64,000 nucleotides of DNA from Betaproteobacteria bacterium HGW-Betaproteobacteria-22 (GCA_002842285.1 PHCJ01000001.1:62001-126000), one strand, 5' to 3'. Counted from the first letter of the stretch, positions 1 to 12,210 are shown. Numbers and translations are program-made. Notes: generated by a model not told the origin, from the sequence alone.

Positions 1-569
1 TGCACCACCTTGCCGCTAATGCTGTACGCCCTGCCCAACAACAGATTGGCAGTTTCCAAATCACCTTTTGCCAGCGCCTCACGCACCGCCGTGCTGGAAA
101 CCCTCACATCCGCCAACTTCACTTGCGGCAAACTAACCAGTTCAAACTTTTCTGCTAAAAAATCCTGTGAAGAACCCTCGCGCATCGCGCCAAAGCGGAA
201 ATCCTCTCCCACAAAAATAACCTGTGCATTCAAAGAATCACGCAGAATTTTCTGCATAAACACAGTAGCAGTTAATTGTGCAAAGGCATGGTTAAATCGG
301 CAAATATAAACCTTATCCACACCCAACTCTGCAAAATATTCCAATTTCTCGCGCAGCGAGCACAACCTGGCGGGAGCATTGGCAGGTGTAAAAAGTTCGC
401 GCGGGTGCGGCTCAAACGTCATCACTGCAGAAACCAGATGCCGTGCACTTGCCAAAGCCGATAATTGCGCCAACAAATGCTGATGTCCTAAATGCATGCC
501 ATCAAAGTTACCGATAGCCAGCGCACACGGCAATTGCCACTGAGTTGGGATATGTCTAAACACCTGCAT
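1..569 (-). CDS. ribF: Bifunctional riboflavin kinase/FMN adenylyltransferase, N-terminal part (cut by window edge)
   Basis: RibF phosphorylates riboflavin to FMN and adenylates FMN to FAD in the cytoplasm. About 189 codons are visible from an ATG at 569. They cover the N-terminal FAD-synthetase (nucleotidyltransferase) domain: GNFDGMHLGHQ at residues 20-30 carries the HxGH motif (H26, H29), and SSTAVREAL near residue 165 is the conserved ST-x-VR segment. The C-terminal kinase domain lies beyond position 1. The start codon sits directly against the murJ stop (570), so the two are probably co-transcribed. The ribF-murJ pairing is common in proteobacteria. No defect is visible in the part present. 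Confidence 0.93.
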   Translation of the reverse strand, partial: MQVFRHIPTQWQLPCALAIGNFDGMHLGHQHLLAQLSALASARHLVSAVMTFEPHPRELFTPANAPARLCSLREKLEYFAELGVDKVYICRFNHAFAQLTATVFMQKILRDSLNAQVIFVGEDFRFGAMREGSSQDFLAEKFELVSLPQVKLADVRVSSTAVREALAKGDLETANLLLGRAYSISGKVV

Positions 570-2114
570 TTAATGCTTCACCCGACGTATATAATCACGT
601 GGCCTAAAGCCGAGCAACATTAAGGTAGCAAAATAAGAAAATGCACCTAACAACACCAACCCACCGATAAAACCCAAGCGCTGAATCAAGCCAAACTCAA
701 GCCACGCATAAGCCTCACCCATTGCAAAATAAAGCACATTACCCATGACCAGCAAAGCCAGCAGCAACTTCAGCAAAAACAACAACCATCCTTGCTTTGG
801 CAAAAACACATTGGATTTACGCAAATGATAGTAGAGCAAACCAGCATTCAAACACGCCCCCAAGCCAATCGCCAAAGCCAGGCCTACGTGACGCAAATCC
901 AATACAAACACAAACAGAACATTCATTAACTGCGTGACAACCAGGGTAAACACGGCAATTTTAACGGGGGTTTTAATGTTTTGGCGCGCATAAAACCCTG
1001 GCGCTAGAATTTTGACCAATATCAGGCCTAGCAGCCCTATGCTGTAAGCCACCAGCGCCTGCTGCGTCATTGCCACATCGAGTGGTGTAAACTTGCCATA
1101 ATAAAACAACGCCGTCACTAAAGGTGCCGCCAACACTGCCAGCGCCACTGCCGCTGGTGCCGCCAGGATGAAGGTCAGCCGCAAACCCCAGTCCAGTAGC
1201 TCAGAATATTCAACACCATCTTTTCCTGCATGCGCCTTGGACAAGCTGGGCAACAGGATAGTCCCCAAGGCTACACCCAACACTCCTGTTGGAAACTCCA
1301 TCAGACGATCTGCATAATACAGCCAGCTTACACTGCCTGTAATCAGAAAAGAGGCGAAGATTGTATTCAGTATTAATGAAATCTGCGCGACCGAAACACC
1401 TAAAACTGCAGGCCCCATCAACCTTAAAATACGCCATACACCTTCATCATCACGCTTAAAATCAAACTTGGGTAACAATCCAATTTGCTTTAAAAAAGGA
1501 ATCTGAAATACCAGCTGCAAGAAGCCGCCAATAAACACTGCCCATGCCAGCACCTTGATCGGCTCTTCAAACAAATCAGCAAAGAACAGCACTGCCGCGA
1601 TCATCGAAACATTAAGCCAAGCTGGGGTAAATGCCGGAATGCCAAATTTATTAAAGGTATTGAGCACCCCTCCCGCCATTGAAACCAGCGAGATAAAGAA
1701 AATATAAGGAAACGTAATTCTCAGCAAATCAACCGTCAGCTGCATTTTCGCCATGTCTGAGCGAAAACCAGGCGCAATCAGCGACACAATCCAGGGCGCT
1801 GCCAGCATGCCTGCAATTGTCACCACCACCAAGATAAGCCCTAGCCAGGTTGCAACACGATTAATTAACTGTTGCGTTTCATCCATATTGCGCTGACTTC
1901 TGTACTCCGCCAAAATGGGTACAAAAGCTTGGCTAAAAGCACCCTCGGCTGAAATACGACGCAGTAAATTGGGAATTTTAAAGGCAACAACAAAAGCATC
2001 GCTCAGCATCCCGGCGCCGAACACGCGCGCAATAAGCGTATCTCTTACAAACCCCAAGATGCGTGATACAAAAGTCATACTGCCGACCTTAGCCAGCGCG
2101 TTGAGTAAATTCAT
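570..2114 (-). CDS. murJ: Lipid II flippase MurJ (MviN)
   Basis: This integral inner-membrane protein of the MOP/MATE-like superfamily flips lipid II across the membrane for peptidoglycan synthesis. Its 514 residues match the family length. Hydrophobic helices run throughout, and the N-terminus [20 protein letters not shown] with the following GFVRD and [16 protein letters not shown] segments is the classical MviN signature. It begins 214 bp from rpsT, which is divergent, and abuts ribF downstream. Identification rests on these motifs and gene order; transport itself is family knowledge. Confidence 0.95.
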   Translation of the reverse strand: MNLLNALAKVGSMTFVSRILGFVRDTLIARVFGAGMLSDAFVVAFKIPNLLRRISAEGAFSQAFVPILAEYRSQRNMDETQQLINRVATWLGLILVVVTIAGMLAAPWIVSLIAPGFRSDMAKMQLTVDLLRITFPYIFFISLVSMAGGVLNTFNKFGIPAFTPAWLNVSMIAAVLFFADLFEEPIKVLAWAVFIGGFLQLVFQIPFLKQIGLLPKFDFKRDDEGVWRILRLMGPAVLGVSVAQISLILNTIFASFLITGSVSWLYYADRLMEFPTGVLGVALGTILLPSLSKAHAGKDGVEYSELLDWGLRLTFILAAPAAVALAVLAAPLVTALFYYGKFTPLDVAMTQQALVAYSIGLLGLILVKILAPGFYARQNIKTPVKIAVFTLVVTQLMNVLFVFVLDLRHVGLALAIGLGACLNAGLLYYHLRKSNVFLPKQGWLLFLLKLLLALLVMGNVLYFAMGEAYAWLEFGLIQRLGFIGGLVLLGAFSYFATLMLLGFRPRDYIRRVKH

Positions 2115-2328
2115 GCTTTATGATTATAATGAGCTTAAAAAAATCTTGTATTAACAATACATTGCGTGATTTTAACATGACACTGCGCTTCCCGCAGAAA
2201 TTGCACAGTGAATACCACGATAAATATCAACAAACCGAACATTTTAACTTGCAATGTCATTACAAAATAGTTATTATTATGGGCTTCGTATTTTGAATAG
2301 CTTTTTAGGACCCTTAGGATAAGACAAG

Positions 2329-2592
2329 ATGGCCAATACCGCACAAGCAAGAAAACGTGCTCGTCAAGCAGTTAAGCAACGTGCCCACAATGCAAGTTTG
2401 CGCTCTACTTTGCGTACAGCAATTAAAAAAATTATTAAAGCTGTAGAAGCTGGCGACAAAGCCGCAGCTACTGCTGCTTACAGTGAGAATGTAAGCATTA
2501 TTGACCGCATTGCGGACAAAAATATTATTCACAAAAACAAAGCATCACGTCATAAAAGCCGTTTAAATGCTGCCATCAAGGCAATGGCGTAA
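2329..2592 (+). CDS. rpsT: 30S ribosomal protein S20
   Basis: S20 is a small basic protein that binds 16S rRNA in the 30S subunit. The 87 residues begin [13 protein letters not shown] and contain the lysine/arginine-rich helices typical of the family ([18 protein letters not shown], then [21 protein letters not shown]). It is a single-gene unit, divergent from murJ, with a purine-rich GGATAAGACAAG stretch before the ATG and a strong intrinsic terminator right after the stop. Confidence 0.98.
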   Translation: MANTAQARKRARQAVKQRAHNASLRSTLRTAIKKIIKAVEAGDKAAATAAYSENVSIIDRIADKNIIHKNKASRHKSRLNAAIKAMA

Positions 2593-2622
2593 GTAATTGA
2601 CTGGCTACTGAGTAAGTCAAAT

Positions 2623-2655
2623 AAAAAACCGAACTTTTTAGTTCGGTTTTTTATT
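2623..2655 (+). terminator. Intrinsic terminator of rpsT
   Basis: A 7-bp perfect stem (CCGAACT/AGTTCGG, arms 2629-2635 and 2640-2646) with a TTTT loop is flanked by an A-run and a T-run, so it can also work in the other direction. It lies 30 bp after the rpsT stop. Confidence 0.9.
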
Positions 2656-2834
2656 TAGTACGACGCTACATTAACTACCGATGATTAATTACTGATGCTT
2701 TTGCAGCCCTGCAATCCTGGCATTAATCCTTAATCGAGTTTTATTAGATTCCAAAGACGCCTGTACTCAGCGCGACATAAGCGACTACCCCATACAGCAA
2801 CACCCCCTACTAATCAAAGCGATCCTATCTAGTG
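2656..2834. other. Intergenic spacer without a recognised gene
   Basis: Between the rpsT terminator and the inverted repeat before purK I see no convincing ORF, promoter or RNA. The stretch merges into the repeat element that follows and may be part of it. Confidence 0.5.
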
Positions 2835-2984
2835 TTGGCATTAAACCCAGATTTTCTGTGCAAATTTTTATGATCAATCGCCATGCTATTGACAGAAAAT
2901 TTGCACAAACAAGACGCAGAATGGGCAAGTTGACATTCAAGTAGATGTGAAATCGCTTAATGGAAAATCTGGGTTAAATGCCAA
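2835..2984. repeat. Nested inverted-repeat element overlapping the purK stop codon
   Basis: The outer arms (2835-2856 and 2963-2984, 22 nt with one mismatch) and the inner arms (12 nt perfect, TGTGCAAATTTT at 2857-2868 against 2896-2907) face each other. The right outer arm contains the last codons and stop of purK. Pieces of the same element recur near 12.7, 29.3, 40.3 and 50.2 kb. It has no coding capacity. It could act as a transcript end structure or be a miniature dispersed repeat. Confidence 0.7.
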
Positions 2985-4161
2985 TATTGAGCTCAGCACG
3001 CACCTGCAATGCCAGCTTGATTGCGTCATCGCGCACCGTATTTATCACCGTGAAGTGCCCCATTTTTCTGCCCACTCGCGCTTCATGCTTGCCATACAGA
3101 TGCATTTTAAGTTGCGGATGATTCAGTGCCAAATGCCATGCGGGCTCTACCTGAGCATTCGTTGCAGCATCATGCGGCCAGGCATCGCCCAACACATTGA
3201 CCATCACCGCCGGACTATGCTGACGGCTACTGCCTAACACCAGCCCGGTCATTACACGCACCTGCTGCTCAAACTGATTCGTGACACACGCATCGATTGT
3301 ATAATGCCCTGAGTTATGAGGGCGGGGGGCAATTTCATTCACCAACAACTCACCATCAGATACAAAGAACTCCACGCCAAGCACCCCGGTATATTCAAGC
3401 TTTTCAGCCACACTGATTGCCAGCTTCTGCGCCTGATGGTTAATGGCATCACTACCACGTGCCGGCACAATTGAAATATCCAGAATACCATTAAGGTGGC
3501 TATTCTCTGCGGTTGGAAATGTTGCGACATGTCCGCGCACATCACGCGCAAGCACCACAGAAACCTCATAGTCAAGCTTGAGCATTTTCTCCAGCACGCA
3601 CTCTTCCTGCGAGAAATCGGCAAATGCCTGCCTGGCTTCCATTGCATTGGCAACGCGCGCCTGCCCTTTGCCATCATAGCCAAATCGCGCTACCTTCAAA
3701 ATCGCCGGATAAATATCACTGTCATCGACAGGAATATCTTCCACCAGCTGGATGACCGCATAAGGCGCCACTGGCAATCCTGCATTTTTAAGAAAGTTTT
3801 TTTCACTGACACGGTGCTGGGCAATCGCCACACTTTTTGCACTAGGGTACACTGAAGTCATCCGGGCTAAAGCTTCCAGCGATGCCGCAGGTACATTCTC
3901 AAACTCTGTTGTAATGGACTGGCATGTCTTGGCCATCTGCTCCAGAGCAGTTGCATCATCATATTTTGCACAGATATGCACATCGGCTATTTTCCCGGCA
4001 GGGCTATTTTTATCAGGGTCAAGTACGGTTACCCGGTAGCCCATTTCATGAGCTGCTATTACAAAAAAACGTCCCAACTGGCCGCCGCCCAACATACCCA
4101 GCATGGCTGGCGGCAGAATAACTGGATGATGATTTGAATGCTGATCTAAATTCTGGTTCAT
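2974..4161 (-). CDS. purK: 5-(carboxyamino)imidazole ribonucleotide synthase
   Basis: PurK uses ATP and bicarbonate to convert AIR to N5-CAIR in purine synthesis. The 395-residue ATP-grasp protein starts with a nucleotide-binding fold (MLGMLGGGQLGRFF, then the VLDPD strand end). It has the ATP-grasp lysine region LKVARFGYDGKGQARV and the metal-binding NEIAPRPHNSGHYTIDAC segment characteristic of PurK. It follows purE by 55 bp on the same strand, as in many bacteria. Its stop codon is embedded in an inverted repeat that may serve as its transcript end. Confidence 0.96.
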   Translation of the reverse strand: MNQNLDQHSNHHPVILPPAMLGMLGGGQLGRFFVIAAHEMGYRVTVLDPDKNSPAGKIADVHICAKYDDATALEQMAKTCQSITTEFENVPAASLEALARMTSVYPSAKSVAIAQHRVSEKNFLKNAGLPVAPYAVIQLVEDIPVDDSDIYPAILKVARFGYDGKGQARVANAMEARQAFADFSQEECVLEKMLKLDYEVSVVLARDVRGHVATFPTAENSHLNGILDISIVPARGSDAINHQAQKLAISVAEKLEYTGVLGVEFFVSDGELLVNEIAPRPHNSGHYTIDACVTNQFEQQVRVMTGLVLGSSRQHSPAVMVNVLGDAWPHDAATNAQVEPAWHLALNHPQLKMHLYGKHEARVGRKMGHFTVINTVRDDAIKLALQVRAELNIGI

Positions 4162-4216
4162 ATGAATACTACTGCTTGTACTTAAGTGTGAATAATGGCA
4201 ACCAATACATTGAGGT

Positions 4217-4711
4217 TTAAGGCTGATCGTTTAGCGTCATACGGTGCACTTTATCCGCCTGACTCTGGCGGAACTCGGTAAGTTTTTGAGATAAATCCGC
4301 ATCATGATTCGCCAATATTGAAACTGCAAACAATCCGGCGTTCGCCGCACCGGCATCACCAATCGCAAACGTCGCAACAGGAATCCCTTTCGGCATTTGC
4401 ACAATCGACAACAATGAATCCTGCCCCTGCAAATGCTTAGAGGGCACAGGTACGCCAAGCACCGGCAGTGTAGTTTTAGCAGCCACCATGCCTGGCAGAT
4501 GTGCAGCACCGCCCGCACCCGCAATAACTACCTGCAAGCCTTTTCCTGCGGCTGTTTCTGCAAAATCAAACATCAAATCAGGTGTGCGATGTGCGGATAC
4601 CACGCGCGCTTCATATGCAACACCAAAATCAGACAACACCTGCGCAGCGTTTTTCATAACAGGCCAGTCACTGTCTGATCCCATAATAATGGCGACTAAA
4701 GGTTTACTCAT
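4217..4711 (-). CDS. purE: N5-carboxyaminoimidazole ribonucleotide mutase
   Basis: PurE class I moves the carboxylate of N5-CAIR to give CAIR, the step after PurK. The diagnostic motifs are GSDSDWPVM at the N-terminus, [10 protein letters not shown], and [12 protein letters not shown] start it at [15 protein letters not shown] (4711), which is preceded by AGAGAACAATA. The open frame extends 12 codons further upstream, but those residues are not family-like. About 164 residues is normal. It lies between proB and purK in a minus-strand run. Confidence 0.96.
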   Translation of the reverse strand: MSKPLVAIIMGSDSDWPVMKNAAQVLSDFGVAYEARVVSAHRTPDLMFDFAETAAGKGLQVVIAGAGGAAHLPGMVAAKTTLPVLGVPVPSKHLQGQDSLLSIVQMPKGIPVATFAIGDAGAANAGLFAVSILANHDADLSQKLTEFRQSQADKVHRMTLNDQP

Positions 4712-4751
4712 TATTGTTCTCTTTTCTTTATATCCAGCAACGCACAACTAG

Positions 4752-6978
<2,227 letters not shown>

Positions 6979-7121
6979 CTAAAACTTGCGCGGTGCTCAT
7001 ATCCTCAATGCACTAATTGTGCGATTTCGTCACTCTGCCTACATCTAAAATCAGGTGCGCGTTAGATTTTACATCGCTCGCACACTTTAGAAGCAAAGCC
7101 CATTATAAAGACTTATCCCAA

Positions 7122-7155
7122 AAATAAAAAAGCCCCATCAAAACGATAGGGCTTA
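7122..7155 (-). terminator. Terminator after rpmA
   Basis: On the minus strand a hairpin AGCCCTATC/GATGGGGCT (one mismatch) is followed directly by TTTTTTATTTTT. It lies 18 bp after the rpmA stop and separates the ribosomal genes from obgE. Confidence 0.8.
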
Positions 7156-7173
7156 TTAAGATTAACCTAAAAC

Positions 7174-7431
7174 TTAAGCTGGAATGATATTCACAGTTTT
7201 GCGCTTTAGTGCACCTTTTACTGTAAAACTTACTTTACCGTCAGCTTTAGCGTACAAAGTGTGGTCTTTACCCATACCTACGTTTTCACCAGCGTGCATT
7301 TTTGTACCACGCTGACGCACGATAATGCTGCCAGCTGAAACAAATTGCTCACCAAATGCTTTAACGCCTAAGCGTTGGGCTTGTGAGTCGCGACCGTTAC
7401 GTGAACTACCGCCTGCTTTTTTGTGTGCCAT
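7174..7431 (-). CDS. rpmA: 50S ribosomal protein L27
   Basis: L27 reaches the peptidyl-transferase centre with its N-terminus. The 85-residue protein starts [16 protein letters not shown], the family signature, and includes [21 protein letters not shown]. It needs no N-terminal processing, unlike Firmicutes L27. It follows rplU by 29 bp on the same transcript. Confidence 0.98.
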   Translation of the reverse strand: MAHKKAGGSSRNGRDSQAQRLGVKAFGEQFVSAGSIIVRQRGTKMHAGENVGMGKDHTLYAKADGKVSFTVKGALKRKTVNIIPA

Positions 7432-7460
7432 GATTTAATCCTTAAATTCTCGATAACTGC

Positions 7461-7775
7461 TTATTTAGCAGCAATTGCTTCAATTTTGATTTCAGTATAG
7501 CTTTGGCGATGACCTTGTGTTTTACGGTAATGCTTGCGACGACGGAATTTGAAAATCATTACCTTATCGCCACGGCCGTGTGAAACCACAGTTGCCTTCA
7601 CTTCTGCACCTTTGATAATCGGCGTGCCGATTGTGGTGTTATCACCATCTGAAACCACTAGAATTTGATCAAGCGTAACCGTACCACCCACTTCAACGTC
7701 TAACTTTTCGACTTTTAATCTTTCGCCCTGAACTACGCGATATTGTTTACCACCAGTTTTAATTACTGCATACAT
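7461..7775 (-). CDS. rplU: 50S ribosomal protein L21
   Basis: L21 binds 23S rRNA and contacts L20. The 104 residues start [14 protein letters not shown] and end with the basic [22 protein letters not shown] segment, both diagnostic. It is the first gene of the rplU-rpmA pair. The promoter should lie in 7776-7870, the spacer shared with the divergent ispB. Confidence 0.98.
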   Translation of the reverse strand: MYAVIKTGGKQYRVVQGERLKVEKLDVEVGGTVTLDQILVVSDGDNTTIGTPIIKGAEVKATVVSHGRGDKVMIFKFRRRKHYRKTQGHRQSYTEIKIEAIAAK

Positions 7776-7988
7776 GATTATGCCTTTAACTCATACTTCA
7801 AAAGAATCGCGCATTATACGCAAAATATCATCTAAAGCAAATCATAATCTTAGTAAATCAAGAAAATAATTTTGCACTTTTACGAGAAAGTAATTATCGC
7901 ACGTTTTAATGTTAAACGCATACGCATATCTACTTGGCTTTTAATAGGCTATGATAAAATAGTGGCTCTTTTTACGAACCACGCCAAC

Positions 7989-8957
7989 GTGACACTTAGC
8001 ATCATTCACTCTTGCATCGACGCTGACATGCGTCAGGTAGACGACGTTATTCGCCGATCGCTACACTCCGAAGTAGTGCTCATCAATCAGGTTGCCGAAT
8101 ACATTATCAACAGCGGCGGCAAACGCTTGCGCCCAATGCTGGTGCTGCTATCCGCCGGACTTTTTGGCAGGATTCAACCACAGCACCATCAATTAGCCGC
8201 TGTAGTTGAATTCATACACACCGCCACTCTCCTGCATGACGATGTCGTCGATGAGTCATCCAAACGCCGTGGAAAAAGTACTGCCAATGCAATTTTTGGC
8301 AATGCCGCCAGCGTACTGGTAGGTGATTTTGTTTATTCGCGCGCCTTTCAGATGATGGTTGCCGTACAAAATATGCGCGTGATGGAAGTACTCAGCGACG
8401 CCACCAACGTGATTGCAGAAGGCGAGGTGCTACAGCTGCTTAACATTCACAACGCCGACATCACTGATGAAGCTTACCTGCGCGTGATTCATTACAAAAC
8501 CGCAAAGTTGTTTGAGGCAGCCACCAAGCTAGGCGCCATCATCAGCAATGCGGATACGCAAGATGAAGCAGCACTCACCGCTTATGGCATGCACCTAGGC
8601 ACTGCGTTTCAACTCATTGATGACGTGCTGGATTTAAGCGGAAACGCAGAAGACATTGGCAAGAATTTGGGGGATGACCTAGCCGAAGGCAAACCAACCT
8701 TGCCACTGCTGTATGCCATGCACCACAGCACGCCTGAGGAAAGCAGACTCATACGTGACACCATAGAACAGGGCGGCCTTCAACACCTGACGCAAATCAT
8801 TGATATTGTCAAAAATTCAGGAGCGCTGCAACATGTAAAAGTGCTGGCAGGCATCGAATCCGCCGCCTGCCGCGCTAAAATTGCACACTTTCCCGACTCT
8901 GCATTCAAGCAGGCACTGATCTCACTGGCCGAATTTGCAGTACAGCGTAACTTTTAA
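7989..8957 (+). CDS. ispB: Polyprenyl (octaprenyl) diphosphate synthase
   Basis: IspB elongates FPP with IPP to make the side chain of ubiquinone. Both aspartate-rich motifs are present: LLHDDVVDESSKRRG (first DDxxD-type) and FQLIDDVLDLSG (second). GGKRLRPMLVLLSAGLFG binds the substrate. The start is uncertain. The frame is open from 7872, but a TATGATAAAAT -10-like sequence at about 7949 argues for a later start. GTG at 7989 gives 322 residues, close to the usual length. GTG at 7962 or ATG at 8028 are alternatives. It is divergent from rplU, a very common arrangement. Confidence 0.93.
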   Translation: MTLSIIHSCIDADMRQVDDVIRRSLHSEVVLINQVAEYIINSGGKRLRPMLVLLSAGLFGRIQPQHHQLAAVVEFIHTATLLHDDVVDESSKRRGKSTANAIFGNAASVLVGDFVYSRAFQMMVAVQNMRVMEVLSDATNVIAEGEVLQLLNIHNADITDEAYLRVIHYKTAKLFEAATKLGAIISNADTQDEAALTAYGMHLGTAFQLIDDVLDLSGNAEDIGKNLGDDLAEGKPTLPLLYAMHHSTPEESRLIRDTIEQGGLQHLTQIIDIVKNSGALQHVKVLAGIESAACRAKIAHFPDSAFKQALISLAEFAVQRNF

Positions 8958-9008
8958 GCCGACACCGACAACACGCAGGCGCCGACCGCGAGCAGTTTCA
9001 GCATCCGC

Positions 9009-9380
9009 TTAGTTTAAGGTGATTTTTTCACCACTATCGGCATGATAATAGGTCAGATGTGCGCAATCGCTCGTGCCGGCGGTAAGCGAGCCGTCAAACA
9101 GCGACTTTCCCTCTACGTCGACAACCGCATAACCATTGTGATATAGCGTGACCTCCGCCAACTTAGGCGTTTTGGCTGCCTTTTCGCGCATGGCAAAGCT
9201 GATGCAGTTCTCCGCCTCATCTTCAGCGTAAACCTCCCACTCCCTACCACCTGCCAATTGCGACAACCAACTGGGTAAGTCAACCTCAACACGACAAATA
9301 ATCGGCTCATCCCACTCAGGATGGCTCACCTCTTCCCCTGCCATTGCTGTCGTTAACTGCTGATTAATGTTGTCTGCCAT
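9009..9380 (-). CDS. Hypothetical acidic protein (123 aa)
   Basis: I do not recognise this family. The protein is acidic, soluble and without a signal peptide or membrane segment. It is rich in Glu/Asp around EWEVYAEDEAENC and has a repetitive beta-strand look (AEVTLYHNGYAVVDVEGKSLFDG). It is convergent with ispB and divergent from pilD, with a 251-bp spacer upstream (9381-9631) that should hold its promoter and that of pilD. The uninterrupted frame and clean start after GAGGTAAATTAGG support a real gene. Confidence 0.6.
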   Translation of the reverse strand: MADNINQQLTTAMAGEEVSHPEWDEPIICRVEVDLPSWLSQLAGGREWEVYAEDEAENCISFAMREKAAKTPKLAEVTLYHNGYAVVDVEGKSLFDGSLTAGTSDCAHLTYYHADSGEKITLN

Positions 9381-9631
9381 CCTAATTTACCTCTTGCGAT
9401 ATAGTTTCATTATAATATTGATTCCAAGCTTTACACCTAATACTTGCGTCAATATGGGAAAATTTCAAGTGGTCATCGACTGTGATATTTTATAAGACAC
9501 AGTTGCCATCTCTACTTAACGGTGAGATGATGCGCTTGGTTTACATAGATATTAACGGCTAATTAATCCACTAATTTAATTTAAGCAATTTTATGACGCC
9601 CTATTAAATAGACGCAAAATAAAGGACTCAC

Positions 9632-10501
9632 ATGCCAGATGCGCTGATGGATTTATCTCACATTCTGCAACACAACAGCATGCTGTTTATTGCTGTTTCC
9701 ACCCTGTTGGGTTTAATGGTTGGCAGTTTTTTAAATGTGGTCATTTACCGCTTACCTAAAATCATGGAGCGCGACTGGCACAATAACTGTCTTGAAATTC
9801 AGGGAATGGCAACTCCTGAACAGCCACCTCTCTCTCTCTCCACGCCGCGTTCTGCATGCCCACAGTGCGGCCACAAGATTACCGCGCTTGAGAACATCCC
9901 TATCGTCAGCTATCTGCTCTTGAGAGGGAAATGTAGCGCTTGCAAAACCCCTATCAGCATACGATACCCTCTGATAGAGGCCCTTACAGGCGCATTAACA
10001 GGCCTGATCGCATGGAAGTTCGGCTATAGCGGCACCATGCTGTTTGCCGCCCTGTTTACTTTTGCACTCATCGCATTGACATTTATCGATTTTGACACGC
10101 AACTATTGCCTGACGACATCACACTGCCATTGCTCTGGCTAGGACTCCTATTCAACCTTGACTTTGGCTTTACTGATTTAAAATCGGCGGTCATTGGCGC
10201 AGCAGCCGGTTATCTCAGCTTATGGTCAATTTACTGGTTATTTAAGCTCATTCGCGGCAAAGAAGGTATGGGTTATGGCGACTTCAAGTTGCTGGCAGCC
10301 ATTGGCGCTTGGTTTGGCTGGCAAATACTCCCTGCGGTCATTTTGCTGTCATCAGCACTAGGTGCTGTGATTGGCGTAGCCCTCATCGCGCTCGCCAACC
10401 ACGGGAGAGAAGTGCCAATGCCATTCGGTCCATTCTTGGCCATAGGCGGCGTTTCGGCTTTATTTTTCGGGCAGCAGCTCGCCACCCTTTACTTACCCTA
10501 A
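9632..10501 (+). CDS. pilD: Type IV prepilin peptidase/N-methyltransferase
   Basis: PilD cleaves type IV prepilins and type II secretion pseudopilins and N-methylates the new N-terminus at the inner membrane. The 289 residues show an N-terminal membrane helix and the A24A domain, then the zinc-type CPQC...CSAC pair (about 74-110), and the two catalytic aspartates in FIDFDTQLLPDD and GMGYGDFKLLAA (GxGD motif). About eight membrane segments follow the usual pattern. It starts a pilD-coaE-zapD-yacG run. The pilB and pilC genes that often precede it are not next to it here. Confidence 0.95.
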   Translation: MPDALMDLSHILQHNSMLFIAVSTLLGLMVGSFLNVVIYRLPKIMERDWHNNCLEIQGMATPEQPPLSLSTPRSACPQCGHKITALENIPIVSYLLLRGKCSACKTPISIRYPLIEALTGALTGLIAWKFGYSGTMLFAALFTFALIALTFIDFDTQLLPDDITLPLLWLGLLFNLDFGFTDLKSAVIGAAAGYLSLWSIYWLFKLIRGKEGMGYGDFKLLAAIGAWFGWQILPAVILLSSALGAVIGVALIALANHGREVPMPFGPFLAIGGVSALFFGQQLATLYLP

Positions 10502-10502
10502 C

Positions 10503-11120
10503 ATGTTTATCGTTGGACTAACAGGTGGCATCGGCTCAGGAAAAAGCATCGCCTCCATGGAGTTTAGCCAACTGGGCGTGCCAGTGGTTGACACAGACAT
10601 CATTGCACACCAGCTTACCGCTGTTAACAGTCCTGTGCTAAATGAAATAACGCATGCATTTGGGGCTGACTTTCTCAATGCAGACGGATCACTCAACCGG
10701 GCCAAGCTACGCACGCACGTTTTTAAAGATCAAGCGCAACGCATAAAGCTTGAGTCTATCATGCATCCTGCGATTTATAACGCAGCAGTGCTGGCACTTG
10801 ATAAAAATCAAGCACAGTTTAATCCCTTATACCAGCTAGTAGTCGCGCCTTTACTTTTTGAAAGTAAACGTTTTCAGTCTTTGGTCAACATCAGTTTACT
10901 GATTGATTGCGACGAAGCTCAGCAAGTTGCACGTGCAATATCGCGTAGCAATCTAACAGAAACTGAGGTAAAAGCGTTCATGGCGGCTCAAACCAGTAGG
11001 GCGAACCGACGCCTTTGGGCGGATGAAATAATAGAAAATAATGGGACAATTGAAGAATTAAAGAAAAAAATCAGACAAATTCATAAAAAATTCATTAATA
11101 CTTGCATAGTTAGCAAATAA
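10503..11120 (+). CDS. coaE: Dephospho-CoA kinase
   Basis: CoaE performs the last step of CoA synthesis, phosphorylating the 3'-hydroxyl of dephospho-CoA. The P-loop GLTGGIGSGKS lies at residues 5-15, followed by VVDTDIIAHQL, which contacts substrate, and the LLIDC segment after the VAPLLFE motif. At 205 residues it has the normal length. It starts one base after the pilD stop, so it is very probably co-transcribed. The extreme C-terminus is lysine-rich. Confidence 0.96.
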   Translation: MFIVGLTGGIGSGKSIASMEFSQLGVPVVDTDIIAHQLTAVNSPVLNEITHAFGADFLNADGSLNRAKLRTHVFKDQAQRIKLESIMHPAIYNAAVLALDKNQAQFNPLYQLVVAPLLFESKRFQSLVNISLLIDCDEAQQVARAISRSNLTETEVKAFMAAQTSRANRRLWADEIIENNGTIEELKKKIRQIHKKFINTCIVSK

Positions 11121-11201
11121 CTTTGATAATTCATCTCAAGTTTTAACACGAATTTACCTTTGGTATTGAATAAATAGTACGTTGGTCAAACCCTATGCAA
11201 A

Positions 11202-11960
11202 ATGCCTAGTTACGATTATCCATTTAACGAGCGTATACGCACTTTACTACGCGTAGAGGATTTGTTTGCCAAAGTTTTGTTCAACATCGACTCTGAGCAC
11301 GAACATCAGCACCATTGCGCGCTACTCACCCTGCTGCAAATTCTAGATGTAGTAGATCGGGCAGAATTAAAATTGGATCTGCTGCAGGAACTGGAGCGCC
11401 AGAAAAATGCCTTGCGCCTACTTATCGGCAACCCGGCGATTGAAGCTGATGCACTCAAAAACACACTCGCCGACATCGATGGCGCACTTGAGCCACTACG
11501 CGCAGAATCATCCAAATTAGGGCAAATCCTGCGTGCAAATGAATGGCTGATGAGCGTCAAGCAGCGCGCCGTGATACCGGGAGGTGTCTGCGAATTCGAC
11601 CTGCCCTCATATCACTACTGGCTAAACCTTGGTGCGGATAGACGCAAGCAGAATTTAAACGAATGGACGCAACCGTTAATGCCGATGTATCAGGCAATTG
11701 TGATTATTCTCCGCATTTTGCGTGGTAGCGGCATCACCAGCAAACTTGTCGCCGGACATGGCTTTTATCAGAAAATGCTGGGCGGAGCAAAACCCGCGCA
11801 AATGCTCAAAATTGAAGTAGACGACACACTCCCCTGTTTTCCTGAAGTAAGCGCAAATAAATACGCCATTAACATTCGCTTTAATACACTGGACAAACTG
11901 CAAAAATTACAGAAACATGAGCAAGATGTCGCATTTTCATTAACACTGTGTAACTTATAA
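11202..11960 (+). CDS. zapD: Cell division protein ZapD (DUF1342)
   Basis: ZapD bundles FtsZ filaments and supports the Z-ring in the cytoplasm. The N-terminus YPFNERIRTLLRVEDLF is the family signature, and the central FDLPSYHYWL and C-terminal VSANKYAINIRF motifs also fit. The length of 252 residues is normal. It lies between coaE and yacG, the conserved order in gammaproteobacteria and betaproteobacteria. Confidence 0.95.
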   Translation: MPSYDYPFNERIRTLLRVEDLFAKVLFNIDSEHEHQHHCALLTLLQILDVVDRAELKLDLLQELERQKNALRLLIGNPAIEADALKNTLADIDGALEPLRAESSKLGQILRANEWLMSVKQRAVIPGGVCEFDLPSYHYWLNLGADRRKQNLNEWTQPLMPMYQAIVIILRILRGSGITSKLVAGHGFYQKMLGGAKPAQMLKIEVDDTLPCFPEVSANKYAINIRFNTLDKLQKLQKHEQDVAFSLTLCNL

Positions 11961-12006
11961 TCCGACCATCAACACACCTCAATTTAATCGAGATCAATTT
12001 ACAGAA

Positions 12007-12210
12007 ATGGGTACAACACCAAGCAGAAAAAGACTAGTAGCATGCCCGACTTGCAAGCAGCTTACCGAATTTTCAAGTAAAAATGCATTTAGACCTTTTT
12101 GCAGCAAACGTTGTGAGTTGATTGACTTGGGCGCATGGGCAAGTGAACAATATGCGATTCCTGCAGGAAACAAACTGCATGAGCAGCCTGACGACTTATC
12201 TCAAAGTTAA
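12007..12210 (+). CDS. yacG: DNA gyrase inhibitor YacG (zinc-binding)
   Basis: YacG is a small zinc protein that binds GyrB and inhibits gyrase. The 67 residues carry the four zinc cysteines C13-x2-C16 and C32-x3-C36, then IDLGAWASEQYAIP, which is family-typical. It ends the pilD-coaE-zapD-yacG run. The following gene starts 31 bp later. Confidence 0.95.
   Translation: MGTTPSRKRLVACPTCKQLTEFSSKNAFRPFCSKRCELIDLGAWASEQYAIPAGNKLHEQPDDLSQS

Noticed and set aside
10-309. Plus-strand frame of 99 codons at the window start
   Set aside because: It is antisense to ribF, whose protein is strongly conserved on the minus strand.
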